Assembly: GCF_032484785.1 (NCBI RefSeq)
Contig: NZ_JAUETR010000001.1
Coordinates: 1,054,001-1,118,000, forward strand
DNA: 64,000 nucleotides
Direction of reading: 5' to 3'
From: Bradyrhizobium sp. SZCCHNS1050
GTDB lineage: Bacteria; Pseudomonadota; Alphaproteobacteria; Rhizobiales; Xanthobacteraceae
How positions within the stretch are numbered: the stretch's first letter is position 1; each line of letters begins with the position of its first letter. Below the pieces are notes generated by a model, which ran no database searches, was not told the origin of the DNA, and saw only the letters and a list, made by a program, of their open reading frames with translations. Position numbers and translations under genes: made by a program. Below, piece by piece: positions 1-8,826 of this stretch.

Positions 1-1
1 C

Positions 2-970
2 GCGCCCGCGCTCTGCTACGGCAACACGGTCGTGTTCAAGCCGGCGGAGCTGGTGCCCGGCTCGGCGCATGCGCTGTCCGAGATCATCGCGCGCTCCGGC
101 CTTCCCGCCGGCGTCTTCAACCTCGTCGTCGGCTCCGGCTCGGTGGTCGGCCAGACCCTGCTCGAGCATCCGGACGTTCACGCGATCTCCTTCACCGGCT
201 CGGTCGGCACGGGGCGCAAGATCGCGCAGGCCTGCGTGCTGTCGAACCCGATGAAGAAGTTCCAGCTGGAGATGGGCGGCAAGAATCCGATGGTCGTGCT
301 CGACGATGCCGACGTCAAGGTCGCGGTCGAAGCCTGTGTCAACGGCTCCTATTTCTCGACCGGCCAACGCTGCACGGCGTCCTCGCGCCTGATCGTCACC
401 GAGGGCATCCACGACAAGTTCGTCGCGGCGATGACCGAGCGGCTCAAGGGCCTCGTGGTCGATGACGCCGTCAAGCAGGGCACCCATATCGGCCCGGTGG
501 TCGACGCCAACCAGCTCGAGCAGGATCAGCGCTATCTCAAGATCGGCCAGGACGAAGGCGCCAAGCTCACCTGGGGCGGCGAGCTGCTCAACCGCGAGAC
601 GCCCGGCTTCTACATGCAGCCAGCGCTGTTCACCGAGGCCACCAACGCGATGCGCATTGCCCGCGAGGAGATCTTCGGACCGGTCGCCTGCGTCATCCGC
701 GCCAAGAACTACGACGAGGCGCTGGCGATCGCCAACGACACCGAGTTCGGCCTCGCGGCCGGCGTCTGCACCACCAGCCTGAAATACGCCTCGCACTTCA
801 AGCGCAACAGCGAGGCCGGCATGGTGATGGTCAATTTGCCGACCGCCGGCGTCGACTATCACGTCCCGTTCGGCGGCCGCAAAGGCTCGAGCTACGGCGC
901 CCGCGAGCAGGGCTCCTACGCGCGGGAATTCTACACGACGGTGAAGACGGCCTACACCTTCCCGGTGTGA
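2..970 (+). CDS. Aldehyde dehydrogenase, 5'-truncated by the window edge (probable alpha-ketoglutaric semialdehyde dehydrogenase)
   Basis: NAD(P)-dependent aldehyde dehydrogenase; the reading frame is open to the left edge, so the N-terminal part (nucleotide-binding start) is outside the window. In the 322 visible residues the family landmarks are present: LEMGGKNP with the general-base Glu at about visible residue 90, and GQRCTA with the catalytic Cys at about 124, the usual 34-residue spacing, followed by EEIFGPV and the C-terminal PFGGRKGSS region. It is followed after 147 bp by galactarate dehydratase on the same strand. That context suggests the last step of hexarate breakdown, oxidising 2,5-dioxopentanoate to 2-oxoglutarate. 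The substrate is inferred from the neighbour, not from the sequence. Confidence 0.9.
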   Translation, partial: APALCYGNTVVFKPAELVPGSAHALSEIIARSGLPAGVFNLVVGSGSVVGQTLLEHPDVHAISFTGSVGTGRKIAQACVLSNPMKKFQLEMGGKNPMVVLDDADVKVAVEACVNGSYFSTGQRCTASSRLIVTEGIHDKFVAAMTERLKGLVVDDAVKQGTHIGPVVDANQLEQDQRYLKIGQDEGAKLTWGGELLNRETPGFYMQPALFTEATNAMRIAREEIFGPVACVIRAKNYDEALAIANDTEFGLAAGVCTTSLKYASHFKRNSEAGMVMVNLPTAGVDYHVPFGGRKGSSYGAREQGSYAREFYTTVKTAYTFPV

Positions 971-1117
971 GCCTCGTCCGCCGTGAGCTACCAGACGGGC
1001 CGCATCGACGGTCCACTCCCTCTCCCCGTTCTTACGGGGAGAGGGGATGAAAGAAGCAAGTAGGCAGGCACGGCGCTCCGCGCCTTTGCCCACCCACCGG
1101 AGCGGAACGGAGCCAGC
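971..1117. repeat. Two dispersed palindromic repeats between ALDH and garD
   Basis: Positions about 1015-1047 hold a short inverted repeat of the CTCCCTCTCCCC / GGGGAGAGGG type (family A in this window) with a short loop. Positions about 1060-1096 hold a half copy of the GTGGGCAAAG / CTTTGCCCACC family (family B). Full copies of both families occur elsewhere in the window. No ORF is apparent. Confidence 0.75.
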
Positions 1118-2659
1118 ATGAACCAGCAGGTCGTCGCCAACGAGGAGCCCCGCATCATCAAGCTCAACGCGCGCGACAACGTCGCGATCGTGGTGAACGA
1201 TTTCGGCCTGCCTGCCGGCACCAAATTTCCCGATGGCCTGACGCTGAGGAGCTTCGTCCCGCAGGGCCACAAGACCGCACTGGTCGACATCGCCGAGGGC
1301 GCGCCGATCGTCCGCTACGGCGAGATCATCGGCTATGCGAAGTCGCCGATCGCATCCGGCGAATGGGTGGACGAGGCTCGCATCGACATGCCTGAGGCTC
1401 CTGCCCTCGATCAGCTCGAAATCTCCACCGCGGTGCCGGCGCCGCTGCCGCCGCTCGAAGGCTACACCTTCGAAGGCTATCGCAATCGCGACGGCTCGGT
1501 CGGCACCCGCAACGTGCTGGGCATCTCGACCTCGGTCCAATGCGTCAAGGGCACGCTCGAATTCGCGATCAAGCGCATCAAGAGCGAGCTGCTGCCGAAG
1601 TACCCGAATGTCGATGACGTCGTCGCGCTTACCCACGCCTATGGCTGCGGTGTCGCGATCACGGCGCCAGATGCCGTGGTGCCGATCCGAACCCTGCAGA
1701 ACCTCGCACTGAACCCGAATTTCGGCGGCGAGATCCTCGTCGTCGGCCTCGGCTGCGAGAAGCTCGCGCCGGAGCGGCTGCTGCCGGAAGGCACTGAAGA
1801 CTCGATCGTCCGCATGCAGGACGAGGCCTTCGACGGCTTCGGCGCCATCGTCGACGCCATCATGACGCAGGCCGATCGCCGCCTTGCCGAACTCAACAAG
1901 CGCACCCGCGAGACCTGCCCGGCGTCCGATCTCGTGATCGGCCTGCAATGCGGCGGCAGCGATGCGTTCTCCGGTGTGACCGCCAATCCCGCAGTGGGCT
2001 TCGCGGCGGACCTGCTGGTCCGTGCCGGCGCCACCGTGATGTTCTCGGAGGTGACCGAGGTTCGCGACGCGATCCAATTGCTGACCCGGCGCGCCATCAA
2101 CGAGGACGTCGGCCGCGCGCTGATCCGTGAGATGGACTGGTACGATTCCTATCTCGCGCGCGGCGGCGCCGATCGCAGCGCCAACACGACGCCCGGCAAC
2201 AAGAAGGGCGGCCTCGCCAACATCGTCGAGAAGTCGCTGGGCTCGATCGTGAAGTCGGGCTCCGGTCCGATCCACGGCGTGCTGGCGCCGGGCGAGAAGG
2301 CCAAGCAAAAGGGCATGCTGTTCGCGGCGACGCCAGCCTCCGACTTCATCTGTGGCACCCTGCAGCTCGCATCCGGCATGACCTTGCAGGTGTTCACCAC
2401 GGGCCGCGGCACGCCCTACGGCCTTGCTGCGGCGCCCGTCATCAAGGTCGCGACCCGCAGCGAGCTGGCGCGGCGCTGGAAGGATCTGATCGACTTCGAC
2501 GCCGGCCGCATCGCCACCGGCGAGATGACGATCGAGGAAACCGGCTGGGAGTTGTTCAAGCTGATCCTCGACGTCGCCTCCGGCCGCACCAAGCCATGGT
2601 CGGACCGCTGGGGCATCCACAACGATCTGACCTTGTTCAATCCGGCGCCGGTGACCTGA
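1118..2659 (+). CDS. garD: Galactarate dehydratase (UxaA/GarD family)
   Basis: Cytosolic metal-dependent dehydratase that converts D-galactarate to 5-keto-4-deoxyglucarate (KDG), the entry step of hexarate catabolism. The 513-residue protein matches GarD length. Residues about 1-95 form the SAF-like N-terminal domain ([12 protein letters not shown] near the start, then [14 protein letters not shown]). The large dehydratase domain starts near [17 protein letters not shown] and contains [15 protein letters not shown] and [12 protein letters not shown], conserved in the altronate/galactarate dehydratase family. The start ATG is the only one in the region consistent with a complete SAF domain. 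It lies downstream of the aldehyde dehydrogenase; together they could take galactarate towards 2-oxoglutarate through a KDG dehydratase not seen here. Altronate dehydratase is less likely because of the fused full length. Confidence 0.9.
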   Translation: MNQQVVANEEPRIIKLNARDNVAIVVNDFGLPAGTKFPDGLTLRSFVPQGHKTALVDIAEGAPIVRYGEIIGYAKSPIASGEWVDEARIDMPEAPALDQLEISTAVPAPLPPLEGYTFEGYRNRDGSVGTRNVLGISTSVQCVKGTLEFAIKRIKSELLPKYPNVDDVVALTHAYGCGVAITAPDAVVPIRTLQNLALNPNFGGEILVVGLGCEKLAPERLLPEGTEDSIVRMQDEAFDGFGAIVDAIMTQADRRLAELNKRTRETCPASDLVIGLQCGGSDAFSGVTANPAVGFAADLLVRAGATVMFSEVTEVRDAIQLLTRRAINEDVGRALIREMDWYDSYLARGGADRSANTTPGNKKGGLANIVEKSLGSIVKSGSGPIHGVLAPGEKAKQKGMLFAATPASDFICGTLQLASGMTLQVFTTGRGTPYGLAAAPVIKVATRSELARRWKDLIDFDAGRIATGEMTIEETGWELFKLILDVASGRTKPWSDRWGIHNDLTLFNPAPVT

Positions 2660-2706
2660 GGGAGGGCTCACCCTGCCATGCCAATTGTCTCGCTCAAACC
2701 TCTCCC

Positions 2707-2782
2707 CGTCATTGCGAGCGAAGCGAAGCAATCCAGGGTCCCGCCCACCATCCTGGATTGCTTCGCTTCGCTCGCAATGACG
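2707..2782. repeat. Perfect 31-bp inverted repeat (family C, CGTCATTGCGAG type)
   Basis: The left arm at 2707-2737 begins CGTCATTGCGAGCGAAGCGA. The right arm at 2752-2782 is its exact reverse complement, with a 14-nt loop. It lies between garD and the aldolase-like gene. Related copies sit at 7693-7763, 18316-18397, 29537-29651 and 41328-41408, all intergenic. It resembles a mobile non-coding repeat (REP/MITE-like). Confidence 0.9.
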
Positions 2783-2833
2783 CGTATGTTGAAGCAACGA
2801 GCCTAGACAACGAATGCCGGGAGGAAGAGCCAG

Positions 2834-3628
2834 ATGTCCAGCTTCAGCCGCTTCGCCGCGATTGCCGTAGCAGCCTTCCTCCTCTCCGCCGGCCCTTCCC
2901 GCTCCCAAGACGCCATCCCTGGTGTCCCCCGCGAGCTGCTCGAGGACATCGCGACCGGCAGCCGCATCCTCGCCGATCTCGGCGTCGTCGACGCCTTCGG
3001 CCATGTCAGCGCGCGGCATCCCACCAATCCGCACCACTTCCTGATGGCACGCTCGATCGCGCCGGCGCAGGTGACGGCCAATGACATCATGGAGTTCGAT
3101 GAGAACGGCGAACCGGTCGATGCGAGGAACCGCGCCGTCTTCCTCGAGCGCTTCATCCATGCCGAGATCTACAAGGCGCGTCCGGACGTCAGCGCGGTGG
3201 TGCATACGCATTCGCCGGGCGTCGTGCCGTTCAGCGTCAGCCATACACCCTTGAAGCCGCTGTATCACAACGCCGCCTTCCTCGGCACCGGCGCGCCGGT
3301 GTGGGACATCGGCAAGGAGTTCGGCGCCACCAACATGCTGGTCAGCAACAATGTGATCGGCAAATCGCTGGCGGCCACGCTTGGCGACAAATCGGTGGTG
3401 CTGATGCGCGGCCACGGCGACGTCGCGGTTGGACCGTCGGTCAAGGCCGCCGTGTTCCGCGCCTATTACACCGACGTCAATGCGAAGCTGCAGGCGCAGG
3501 CGATCGGGCTCGGCAGAGACGTCACCTATCTCAGCGCCGAGGAGGCCGCCAAGGCCGACGCGGTCAACATGGTGATCATGGACCGCGCCTGGGCGCTGTG
3601 GAAGCAGAAGGCGCAGTCGGCGAAATAG
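2834..3628 (+). CDS. Class II aldolase/adducin family protein with signal peptide
   Basis: The protein of 264 residues carries the class II aldolase fold. A Sec-type signal peptide is visible at residues 1-25 (charged start, hydrophobic AIAVAAFLLSAG, cleavage near SRSQ-DA). The zinc-site pattern is present: HTH at His124 and His126, His194 in RGHGDV, and Glu111 in HAEIYKARPDVS. The family normally holds cytosolic fuculose-phosphate or ribulose-phosphate aldolases and related decarboxylases, so export to the periplasm is unusual. The ATG is preceded by GGGAGGAAGAG about 8 nt upstream, which fixes the start and keeps the signal peptide. It lies 174 bp after garD, separated by a palindromic repeat, so it may be a separate transcript. 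The substrate is unknown; with metal ligands retained it is likely an active lyase or decarboxylase. Confidence 0.85.
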   Translation: MSSFSRFAAIAVAAFLLSAGPSRSQDAIPGVPRELLEDIATGSRILADLGVVDAFGHVSARHPTNPHHFLMARSIAPAQVTANDIMEFDENGEPVDARNRAVFLERFIHAEIYKARPDVSAVVHTHSPGVVPFSVSHTPLKPLYHNAAFLGTGAPVWDIGKEFGATNMLVSNNVIGKSLAATLGDKSVVLMRGHGDVAVGPSVKAAVFRAYYTDVNAKLQAQAIGLGRDVTYLSAEEAAKADAVNMVIMDRAWALWKQKAQSAK

Positions 3629-3646
3629 TCCCGGAGATTGAAGATC

Positions 3647-3672
3647 ATTCCGGGGCAGCGCCGCCCCGGAAT
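3647..3672 (+). terminator. Hairpin downstream of the aldolase-like gene
   Basis: A perfect 10-bp stem, ATTCCGGGGC (3647-3656) and GCCCCGGAAT (3663-3672), with a 6-nt loop, starts 19 nt after the stop codon. No U-tract follows, so it is a terminator-like or mRNA-stabilising hairpin. It also resembles half of the family D repeat. Confidence 0.5.
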
Positions 3673-3918
3673 CCTGTGACGCGCCGAGCCCGCTGCACCA
3701 CGCCTTCCGTCTCGACATGGAGCGCGGGCGAGTGCGCGGCGTGCGCACGGAACTTTCCATTCCTTTTACGGTATCGGCCGACCGTGCCGTACAGCGCCGG
3801 GCTTGCGCTGGCGCGATGTGCACTGCTGCACTGGTGTCCGACCTCTTTTTGCCGCAAAGCTGACACATATCGCTTAACCTGTCGCGCCGTCATGATTCCT
3901 CCAGGCTCACTCCCGCGG

Positions 3919-4497
3919 ATGCCCCTGCATTTTCCTCGTCTTGCTGCCGTTGCGCTCGGTCTCTGCCTGAGTGCGCCCTGCCTGGCTCAGCAGCCGATGC
4001 CGGTGACGAGCTCGCCGGAGGAGCGGCCCGACATCGATCTCTACGCGCTGATGTCCGGCACCTGCCGGACCGCAAAGGTCGACGGCCGCGAATTTTCCTG
4101 CAAGACGGTGGCGTTCTTTCACAGCGAGAAGGGGCGCGCCCATTTCACCGTCGCGCTCGACGATCCCGCTGACGAGAGCCACATCATCGCGTTCTCCGGC
4201 ATCAATGGCCGCAGGTCGATCCAGAACGTCTACGAACTGCCGATCGACAGGATGCTGCTGAATTCCAAGCATCGCCCGAAGGTCGATGGCATTCCGGTGC
4301 CGGTGACGAAGAGCTCGGCCGGCATGTGCCGTCAGGTCGGCAACTTCGCGATGCTCAAGGTCACGAGCGTGACCTGCTCCGCCAAGGACGACAGCGGCCG
4401 CGCCTATGAGCTGCAGTTCGTCTCCGACGGCACGCCCATCACCTTGCGCCGGGTGCGCCAGACGATGACGAACGCCGAGCACAATCCCTATGAATGA
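3919..4497 (+). CDS. Secreted protein of unknown function
   Basis: I do not recognise the family. The 192-residue product starts with a clear signal peptide (MPLHFPRLAAVALGLCLSAP, cleavage near CLAQ-Q). The mature part is soluble-looking and contains five cysteines (in SGTCRTAK, EFSCKTV, GMCRQV and TSVTCSAK after the signal), suggesting periplasmic disulfides. An in-frame upstream ATG at 3892 would add nine residues (MIPPGSLPR) and is a worse signal-peptide start. It stands alone, downstream of the aldolase-like gene with a 290-bp gap. Confidence 0.65.
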   Translation: MPLHFPRLAAVALGLCLSAPCLAQQPMPVTSSPEERPDIDLYALMSGTCRTAKVDGREFSCKTVAFFHSEKGRAHFTVALDDPADESHIIAFSGINGRRSIQNVYELPIDRMLLNSKHRPKVDGIPVPVTKSSAGMCRQVGNFAMLKVTSVTCSAKDDSGRAYELQFVSDGTPITLRRVRQTMTNAEHNPYE

Positions 4498-5216
4498 GCG
4501 CGTCGCGATTGCGGCGACCGCGCGCATCCGCGTCGCCTGACGCGCATCTGCTCCAATCCGCATCTCGAACAGCCATGAACATGAGGGCGCGTTCTCGCGG
4601 CAGATGATGCCCGAGGCTTACGATCCGTCTCGCCCTCGGGAGTGCAAAGGGCGCAGGGAATGCCGGGTGAAGGCCCCACCCATGGCCCGCCTGCGAAAAA
4701 AATGCAGGCGGCAGGTACCACAGGCAAAGCCGGTTCAACCCGGCATTCCCTGCGCGATGGTCTTCACGCTTATACGCAGTCTCCCTGGTGCGCCGGGCTT
4801 GTTGGCCACCATTGCGACAATGCGCTTGCGCGCACTGCGCGTGATACCAGCATCGGGGTATCAGGACGCTGCGACTTCACGTCCGCGTATTGCCGTTCGT
4901 CCGCACGCTGGACAAGCATGCTGCGGCAACAGCGCGGCCATCGCAGCCCCACCTCGCGTGTCGTGACGATCGCGCGCTACGCCCCTCTGCGGTGAGGCGG
5001 GATGCGCTACCAAAGCACGATTTTCGAAAAAACGAAAGAGAAAAATGCAGGCGCGCGATCGGTCGTCAAGAGCGCGTTGAACGAACTGAACAAAATCCAG
5101 ACCGGCGCGTTGCGCGCGACACGCAAGCGGAGCCTCTGTGTAGATTCCCGGAAGCTCATAGCCCTGCTGATTTGCCCGACGTGCCGGCTCGGCCACACTC
5201 GCGGCATCGATGATGC
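4498..5216. repeat. Gene-free structured region, probable dispersed repeat element
   Basis: No ORF here has convincing protein-like character; several short overlapping frames exist on both strands. The region contains a nested palindrome: CGCAGGGAATGCCGGGTGAA (4652-4671) pairs with 4734-4754 except for one extra base, and inside it CGCCTGC (4688-4694) pairs with GCAGGCG (4704-4710) around an A-rich loop. From memory, similar segments occur many times in Bradyrhizobium genomes and are often mis-annotated as small hypothetical proteins. I infer a repeat element, read on the minus strand, spanning roughly 4505-5060. Confidence 0.55.
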
Positions 5217-6665
5217 TCAGCGGCGGCGCGCCGCCGCGCCCAGGATGTCCTGGGTGGCGCGCCCGAGCCGCCTGGCGGCATCGGCGAGATCCTTCGCTGC
5301 AAAGCCCGAATAGCCCAGGATGAAACCGTCGGGCCCGCGCTGCACGATCCGCGCATCCGACAACAGCCGGCATTCGATGCCGGCCCGGTCGCGGATCAGT
5401 TTCGCCGTGCCCTTCGGCGCTGCCGGCGGCAAGGTCGCCAGCAGATGCAGTCCTTGCGACGGCGCGGCCAGTTGCAGGCTGCCTTTGCCGTGCTTGGCGA
5501 GCGCCTCGGCGACGACATCGCGCGCCTGGCGATAGCGCGGGCGCAGCCGCCGCATGTGGGCTGCGAGCACGCCGTCGGCCATCAGGTCGGCCAGCGCGTC
5601 CTGCATGAAGGCCGGCGGAAACCGGTCCTGTGCCGCGCGCGCCGCGACCACCCGCGCGACCAGCGCCGGCGGCACCACGAGGTAGCCGAGCCGCAGTCCC
5701 GCGAACAGCGTCTTGCCGAAGGTGCCGAGATAGATGACGCGCTCGCCGCCGATGCCGGCCAGCGCCGTCAGCGGCGGGCCGGCAAAGCGGTACTCGCTGT
5801 CGTAGTCGTCCTCGAAGATGTAGGCGTCCGCCCTGCGCGCCCAGTCGAGCAGCGCAATGCGCCGCGCCATGCTCATCGCAACGCCGGTCGGAAACTGATG
5901 CGATGGCGTCACGTAGGCGGCCTTGGCCGCCATGTACGCCGCCTCGCCCGAGCTCACTATGATTCCTTCATCATCGACGGGCACCGGGACCAGCTTCGCG
6001 CCGGTCGTGCTCAACGTATGGCGCGAGGCGACATAGCCCGGATCCTCGAACCAGACGGGATCGCCCGGCGCAAGCAACGCGTCGATGCACAGCCGCAGGC
6101 CATGCTGGGTGCCGCTCACGATGAGAATGCAGCTTGGGTCGCAGCGTACGCCGCGACTGGCGGCAAGGTAGTGCGCGACCTGGCTGCGCAGATGCAGGCT
6201 GCCGCGCGGATCGCCATAGCCGAGTTCGTCGGGCGCGGCGCGGGCGATGCGGCGACGGCTGGCCGCGGCGAGCCGCCGCAAGAGCACGGGATCGACCAGC
6301 GTGCAGCCGAGCGCGAACGGCCGGCGCGGCGGAATCCGGATATCCAGCTCAGCAACTGGTGCGGCGACCTGCGGTGCGGGCAGCTGTGCGGCGACATAGG
6401 TGCCGGCGCCGTGGCGCGCCTCGACCAGGCCATCCGACAGCAGCGCCTCATAGGCTGCGACGATCGCGTTGCGGCGAACACCGAGCTGCTCGGCGAGCCC
6501 GCGCGTCGAAGGCAGACGAAGGCCGGGCGCGAGCAGGCCATCGACGATGCCGGTGCGCAGCGCGCCGTGCACCTGCTGCGACTGGCTGCGGATGGTGCGG
6601 TCGAGGTGGATCGGCAGCGCCAGCACGTCGTCTCGGCGCCGCGAAGTGGTTGTCTGCTTTCGCAT
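5217..6665 (-). CDS. MocR-type transcriptional regulator (GntR HTH fused to class I aminotransferase fold)
   Basis: This DNA-binding regulator of 482 residues uses a PLP-binding aminotransferase domain as its sensor. The winged-helix GntR domain occupies about residues 15-80 (LRLPSTRGLAEQLGVRRNAI, GLVEARHGAGTYV). The aminotransferase-like part follows, with FEDPGY, YVTPSHQFPTG, FEDDYDSEYRF and the PLP lysine Lys318 in GTFGKTL, the MocR equivalent of GTFSKTL. I chose the ATG at 6665; a GTG at 6689 would add eight residues. It is divergent from a pyridoxamine-phosphate-oxidase-like gene 64 bp away, an arrangement common for MocR regulators and their targets. Likely role: control of that neighbour in response to PLP or an amino compound. 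Confidence 0.9.
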   Translation of the reverse strand: MRKQTTTSRRRDDVLALPIHLDRTIRSQSQQVHGALRTGIVDGLLAPGLRLPSTRGLAEQLGVRRNAIVAAYEALLSDGLVEARHGAGTYVAAQLPAPQVAAPVAELDIRIPPRRPFALGCTLVDPVLLRRLAAASRRRIARAAPDELGYGDPRGSLHLRSQVAHYLAASRGVRCDPSCILIVSGTQHGLRLCIDALLAPGDPVWFEDPGYVASRHTLSTTGAKLVPVPVDDEGIIVSSGEAAYMAAKAAYVTPSHQFPTGVAMSMARRIALLDWARRADAYIFEDDYDSEYRFAGPPLTALAGIGGERVIYLGTFGKTLFAGLRLGYLVVPPALVARVVAARAAQDRFPPAFMQDALADLMADGVLAAHMRRLRPRYRQARDVVAEALAKHGKGSLQLAAPSQGLHLLATLPPAAPKGTAKLIRDRAGIECRLLSDARIVQRGPDGFILGYSGFAAKDLADAARRLGRATQDILGAAARRR

Positions 6666-6729
6666 CGAAGTGGAACTCCCGGCAACCACTTTGCCATGGC
6701 ATGACGTCGACGGAAACAGGAGACTGACG

Positions 6730-7452
6730 ATGTCCGAGCAACAGATGCCAAGCTATCCCGTCGACGACACCAACCGGGTCAAGCGGCGGCATCAGCGCGC
6801 CCACTACGATCATGCGACCGTCCATGCCCTGCTCGACTCCGCAACGCTGTGCCACGTCTCCTATGTCATCGACGGCCAGCCCTATTGCACGCCGACGCTG
6901 TATTGGCGCGAGGAAACGACGCTGTATTGGCATGGGTCGAGCGCCAGCCGCATGTTGCGCAGCCTGTCCGAGGGACAGCCGGCCTGTCTCACCGTCACCC
7001 ATCTCGACGGCCTGGTGCTGGCGCGCAGCGCCTTCCATCACTCGGCTGACTATCGCTCGGTGATGGCGTTCGGCCATGCCCGGCTGATCGAGGATCAGGC
7101 GGAGAAGGAGCGCGCGCTGGTGATGATGGTCGATCGGCTGTTTCCCGGCCGCACTGCGAGCCTGCGCCCGACCACGGAGCAGGAGCTCAAGGCCACGTCG
7201 GTCGTGACCATGGAGATCGAAAAGGCATCAGCGAAGATCCGCGCCGCGGGCGTCATCGACGATGAGGAGGACTACGCGCTGCCGATCTATAGCGAGCGCA
7301 TTCCGGTGCAGACCCTGATCGGGTCCCCGGAGCCCGATGGCCGATTGCTGCCGGGCGTCACCCGTCCCGCGACGCTGTCAGGTTTCAGCGCTGGACGGCG
7401 GCTCGATGAGGCGCTGACGGAGGCGTATGCGACGAGCTATCCGGCGGGGTAA
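6730..7452 (+). CDS. Pyridoxamine 5'-phosphate oxidase-related flavin-binding protein
   Basis: A soluble 240-residue protein with the split-barrel flavin-binding fold. The N-terminal two-thirds carry the pattern of this group: KRRHQRAHYD, LCHVSYVIDGQPYCTPTLYW, LYWHGSSASRMLR and LTVTHLDGLVLARSAFHHS, resembling the NimA-like/flavin-nucleotide-binding branch rather than PdxH. The last third (IPVQTLIGSPEPDGRLLPGV) is conserved in this branch. The start ATG at 6730 follows GGAAACAGGAGACTG, which has an AGGAG at the right distance. It is divergent from the MocR regulator. Enzymatic activity is not established; flavin or heme binding is possible. Confidence 0.8.
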   Translation: MSEQQMPSYPVDDTNRVKRRHQRAHYDHATVHALLDSATLCHVSYVIDGQPYCTPTLYWREETTLYWHGSSASRMLRSLSEGQPACLTVTHLDGLVLARSAFHHSADYRSVMAFGHARLIEDQAEKERALVMMVDRLFPGRTASLRPTTEQELKATSVVTMEIEKASAKIRAAGVIDDEEDYALPIYSERIPVQTLIGSPEPDGRLLPGVTRPATLSGFSAGRRLDEALTEAYATSYPAG

Positions 7453-7489
7453 TGCGCGTAGCTACCACGCGATCCGAGGGTGCCTTGCG

Positions 7490-7763
7490 CAACCCTGGAT
7501 CGCCTCGTCGCTACGCTCCTCGCAATGACGATCGGAGCAGGCGTAGCGCCACACACTTTCCGTCATCGCCCGGCTCGACCGGGCGATCCAGTACGTCGAG
7601 ACGTCTGTGATGGCATCGAGGGCAGCGGCGGACTGGATACCCCGCTTTGGCGGGGTATGACGATGGAAGCGCAAACGCGCTGGCTCCCCGGCCGTCATCG
7701 CGAGCGCCAGCGAAGCGATCCAGGGCCGCATGAAAGGTCTGAATCGCCTCGCGCGCAATGACG
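7490..7763. repeat. Composite intergenic repeat block (families C and E)
   Basis: The 327-bp gap 7453-7779 contains no gene but three repeats. At about 7490-7530 lies a half copy of family C ending in CTCCTCGCAATGACG. At 7561-7662 lies a family E unit (CGTCATCGCCCGG ... GGCGGGGTATGACG). At 7693-7763 lies a near-complete family C palindrome. It separates two convergent transcription units. Confidence 0.8.
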
Positions 7764-7779
7764 ACGGAACGAAGCCTGC

Positions 7780-8826
7780 CTACCGCTCGATCATCCTGTT
7801 CCAGCGCGTATTCCATTCGGGGCGCCTGGCGTTGATGACGTCCCAGTCGAGCGTGATCGCGCTCTTCATGTAGCCGTGGAAGGTCGCGAGCTTCTGCTCG
7901 GCCGCCGGCGTCGTGGCTTTCGCGGTGGTGTTGGACGGCACGATGTTGCCGGCGGCCAGCGCCTTGGCCTGCGCTTCCGGCGACAGCAGATAGGCGGCGA
8001 GCTTCTGCGCCAGCTCGGATTCGGAGTTGTTGGCGATGACGCATTCGGCGACCATCAGCACGACCGAGCCTTCCTTCGGCTGCGCGTATTCGACAGCGAT
8101 ACCCTTCTCCTTCAAGGTCGACACCGCGGTCGGCGTGAGCGGGAAGATCGCGGCCTCGCCGGTCTGCACCATCTCGGAGATCTTGGCCGAGTTCGGAATG
8201 TATTCGAGCACGTTCTTGCCGATCGTGTCGGGAAACGCCTTGAAGCCCGGCTCGACATTGGCCTCGCTGCCGCCGTTGATGCGGTTGACCATCAGGAAGG
8301 CGTGCAGGCCGAAGGTCGAGACCGAGGCCGACTGGAAAACGACCTTGTCCTTGAACTTGGGATCGGCGAGATCGAGCCAGGAGGTCGGTGCCGCCCAGCC
8401 TTTCTCGTCGAACAGCTTCTTGTTGTAGGCCAAGCCCGTCATGCCGATGTCGATGCCGGCGGCGATGTCGTCCTTGAGTCGCGCGAACGGCTCGAGCTGG
8501 CCGAGCGCCTCGCTCGGCTTCAGCTTCTCGCACAGACCAAGGCCGGCGGCGCGGATCATCACGCCGTCGTCGAGAAACATCACGTGCATCTGCGGCTTGT
8601 CCTTCGCCGCGATCGCCTTGGCGAGGATCTCCGACGAGGTGCCGGGCACGACGACGATCTTGACGTCGTTGGCCTTCTCGAAGTCCGGAAACACCGCCTG
8701 CGTATAGGTGCGCTCGAAATTGCCGCCGTTCATGCCCACATAAAGCGTCTTGGTTTCCGCATGCGCGGCCGATGCAGCGAGCATGAGTGCAAAGGCTGGG
8801 CCGAGCGTGGCGCGAGCATCGATCAT
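7780..8826 (-). CDS. ABC transporter substrate-binding protein, spermidine/putrescine (family 1) type
   Basis: Periplasmic solute-binding protein of 348 residues. The N-terminus is a signal peptide (hydrophobic LGPAFALMLAASAAHA, cleavage before ETKTL). The mature protein starts TLYVGMNGGNFERTY and has the PotD/PotF-like features FPDFEKAND, ISEMVQTGEAAI and YLLSPEAQA. It is the last gene of the minus-strand operon; its ATG overlaps the preceding stop by 4 bp (ATGA), showing translational coupling. Its partners are the ATPase and two permeases upstream. The co-transcribed FAD dehydrogenase genes suggest that the imported ligand is an amine, imino acid or opine rather than spermidine itself. Confidence 0.9.
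   Translation of the reverse strand: MIDARATLGPAFALMLAASAAHAETKTLYVGMNGGNFERTYTQAVFPDFEKANDVKIVVVPGTSSEILAKAIAAKDKPQMHVMFLDDGVMIRAAGLGLCEKLKPSEALGQLEPFARLKDDIAAGIDIGMTGLAYNKKLFDEKGWAAPTSWLDLADPKFKDKVVFQSASVSTFGLHAFLMVNRINGGSEANVEPGFKAFPDTIGKNVLEYIPNSAKISEMVQTGEAAIFPLTPTAVSTLKEKGIAVEYAQPKEGSVVLMVAECVIANNSESELAQKLAAYLLSPEAQAKALAAGNIVPSNTTAKATTPAAEQKLATFHGYMKSAITLDWDVINARRPEWNTRWNRMIER

Noticed and set aside
4861..5373. A 170-codon minus-strand frame over the gap before the MocR gene
   Set aside because: Arg/Ala/Pro-rich with no motif, overlaps the end of the MocR gene; better explained as part of a repeat element.
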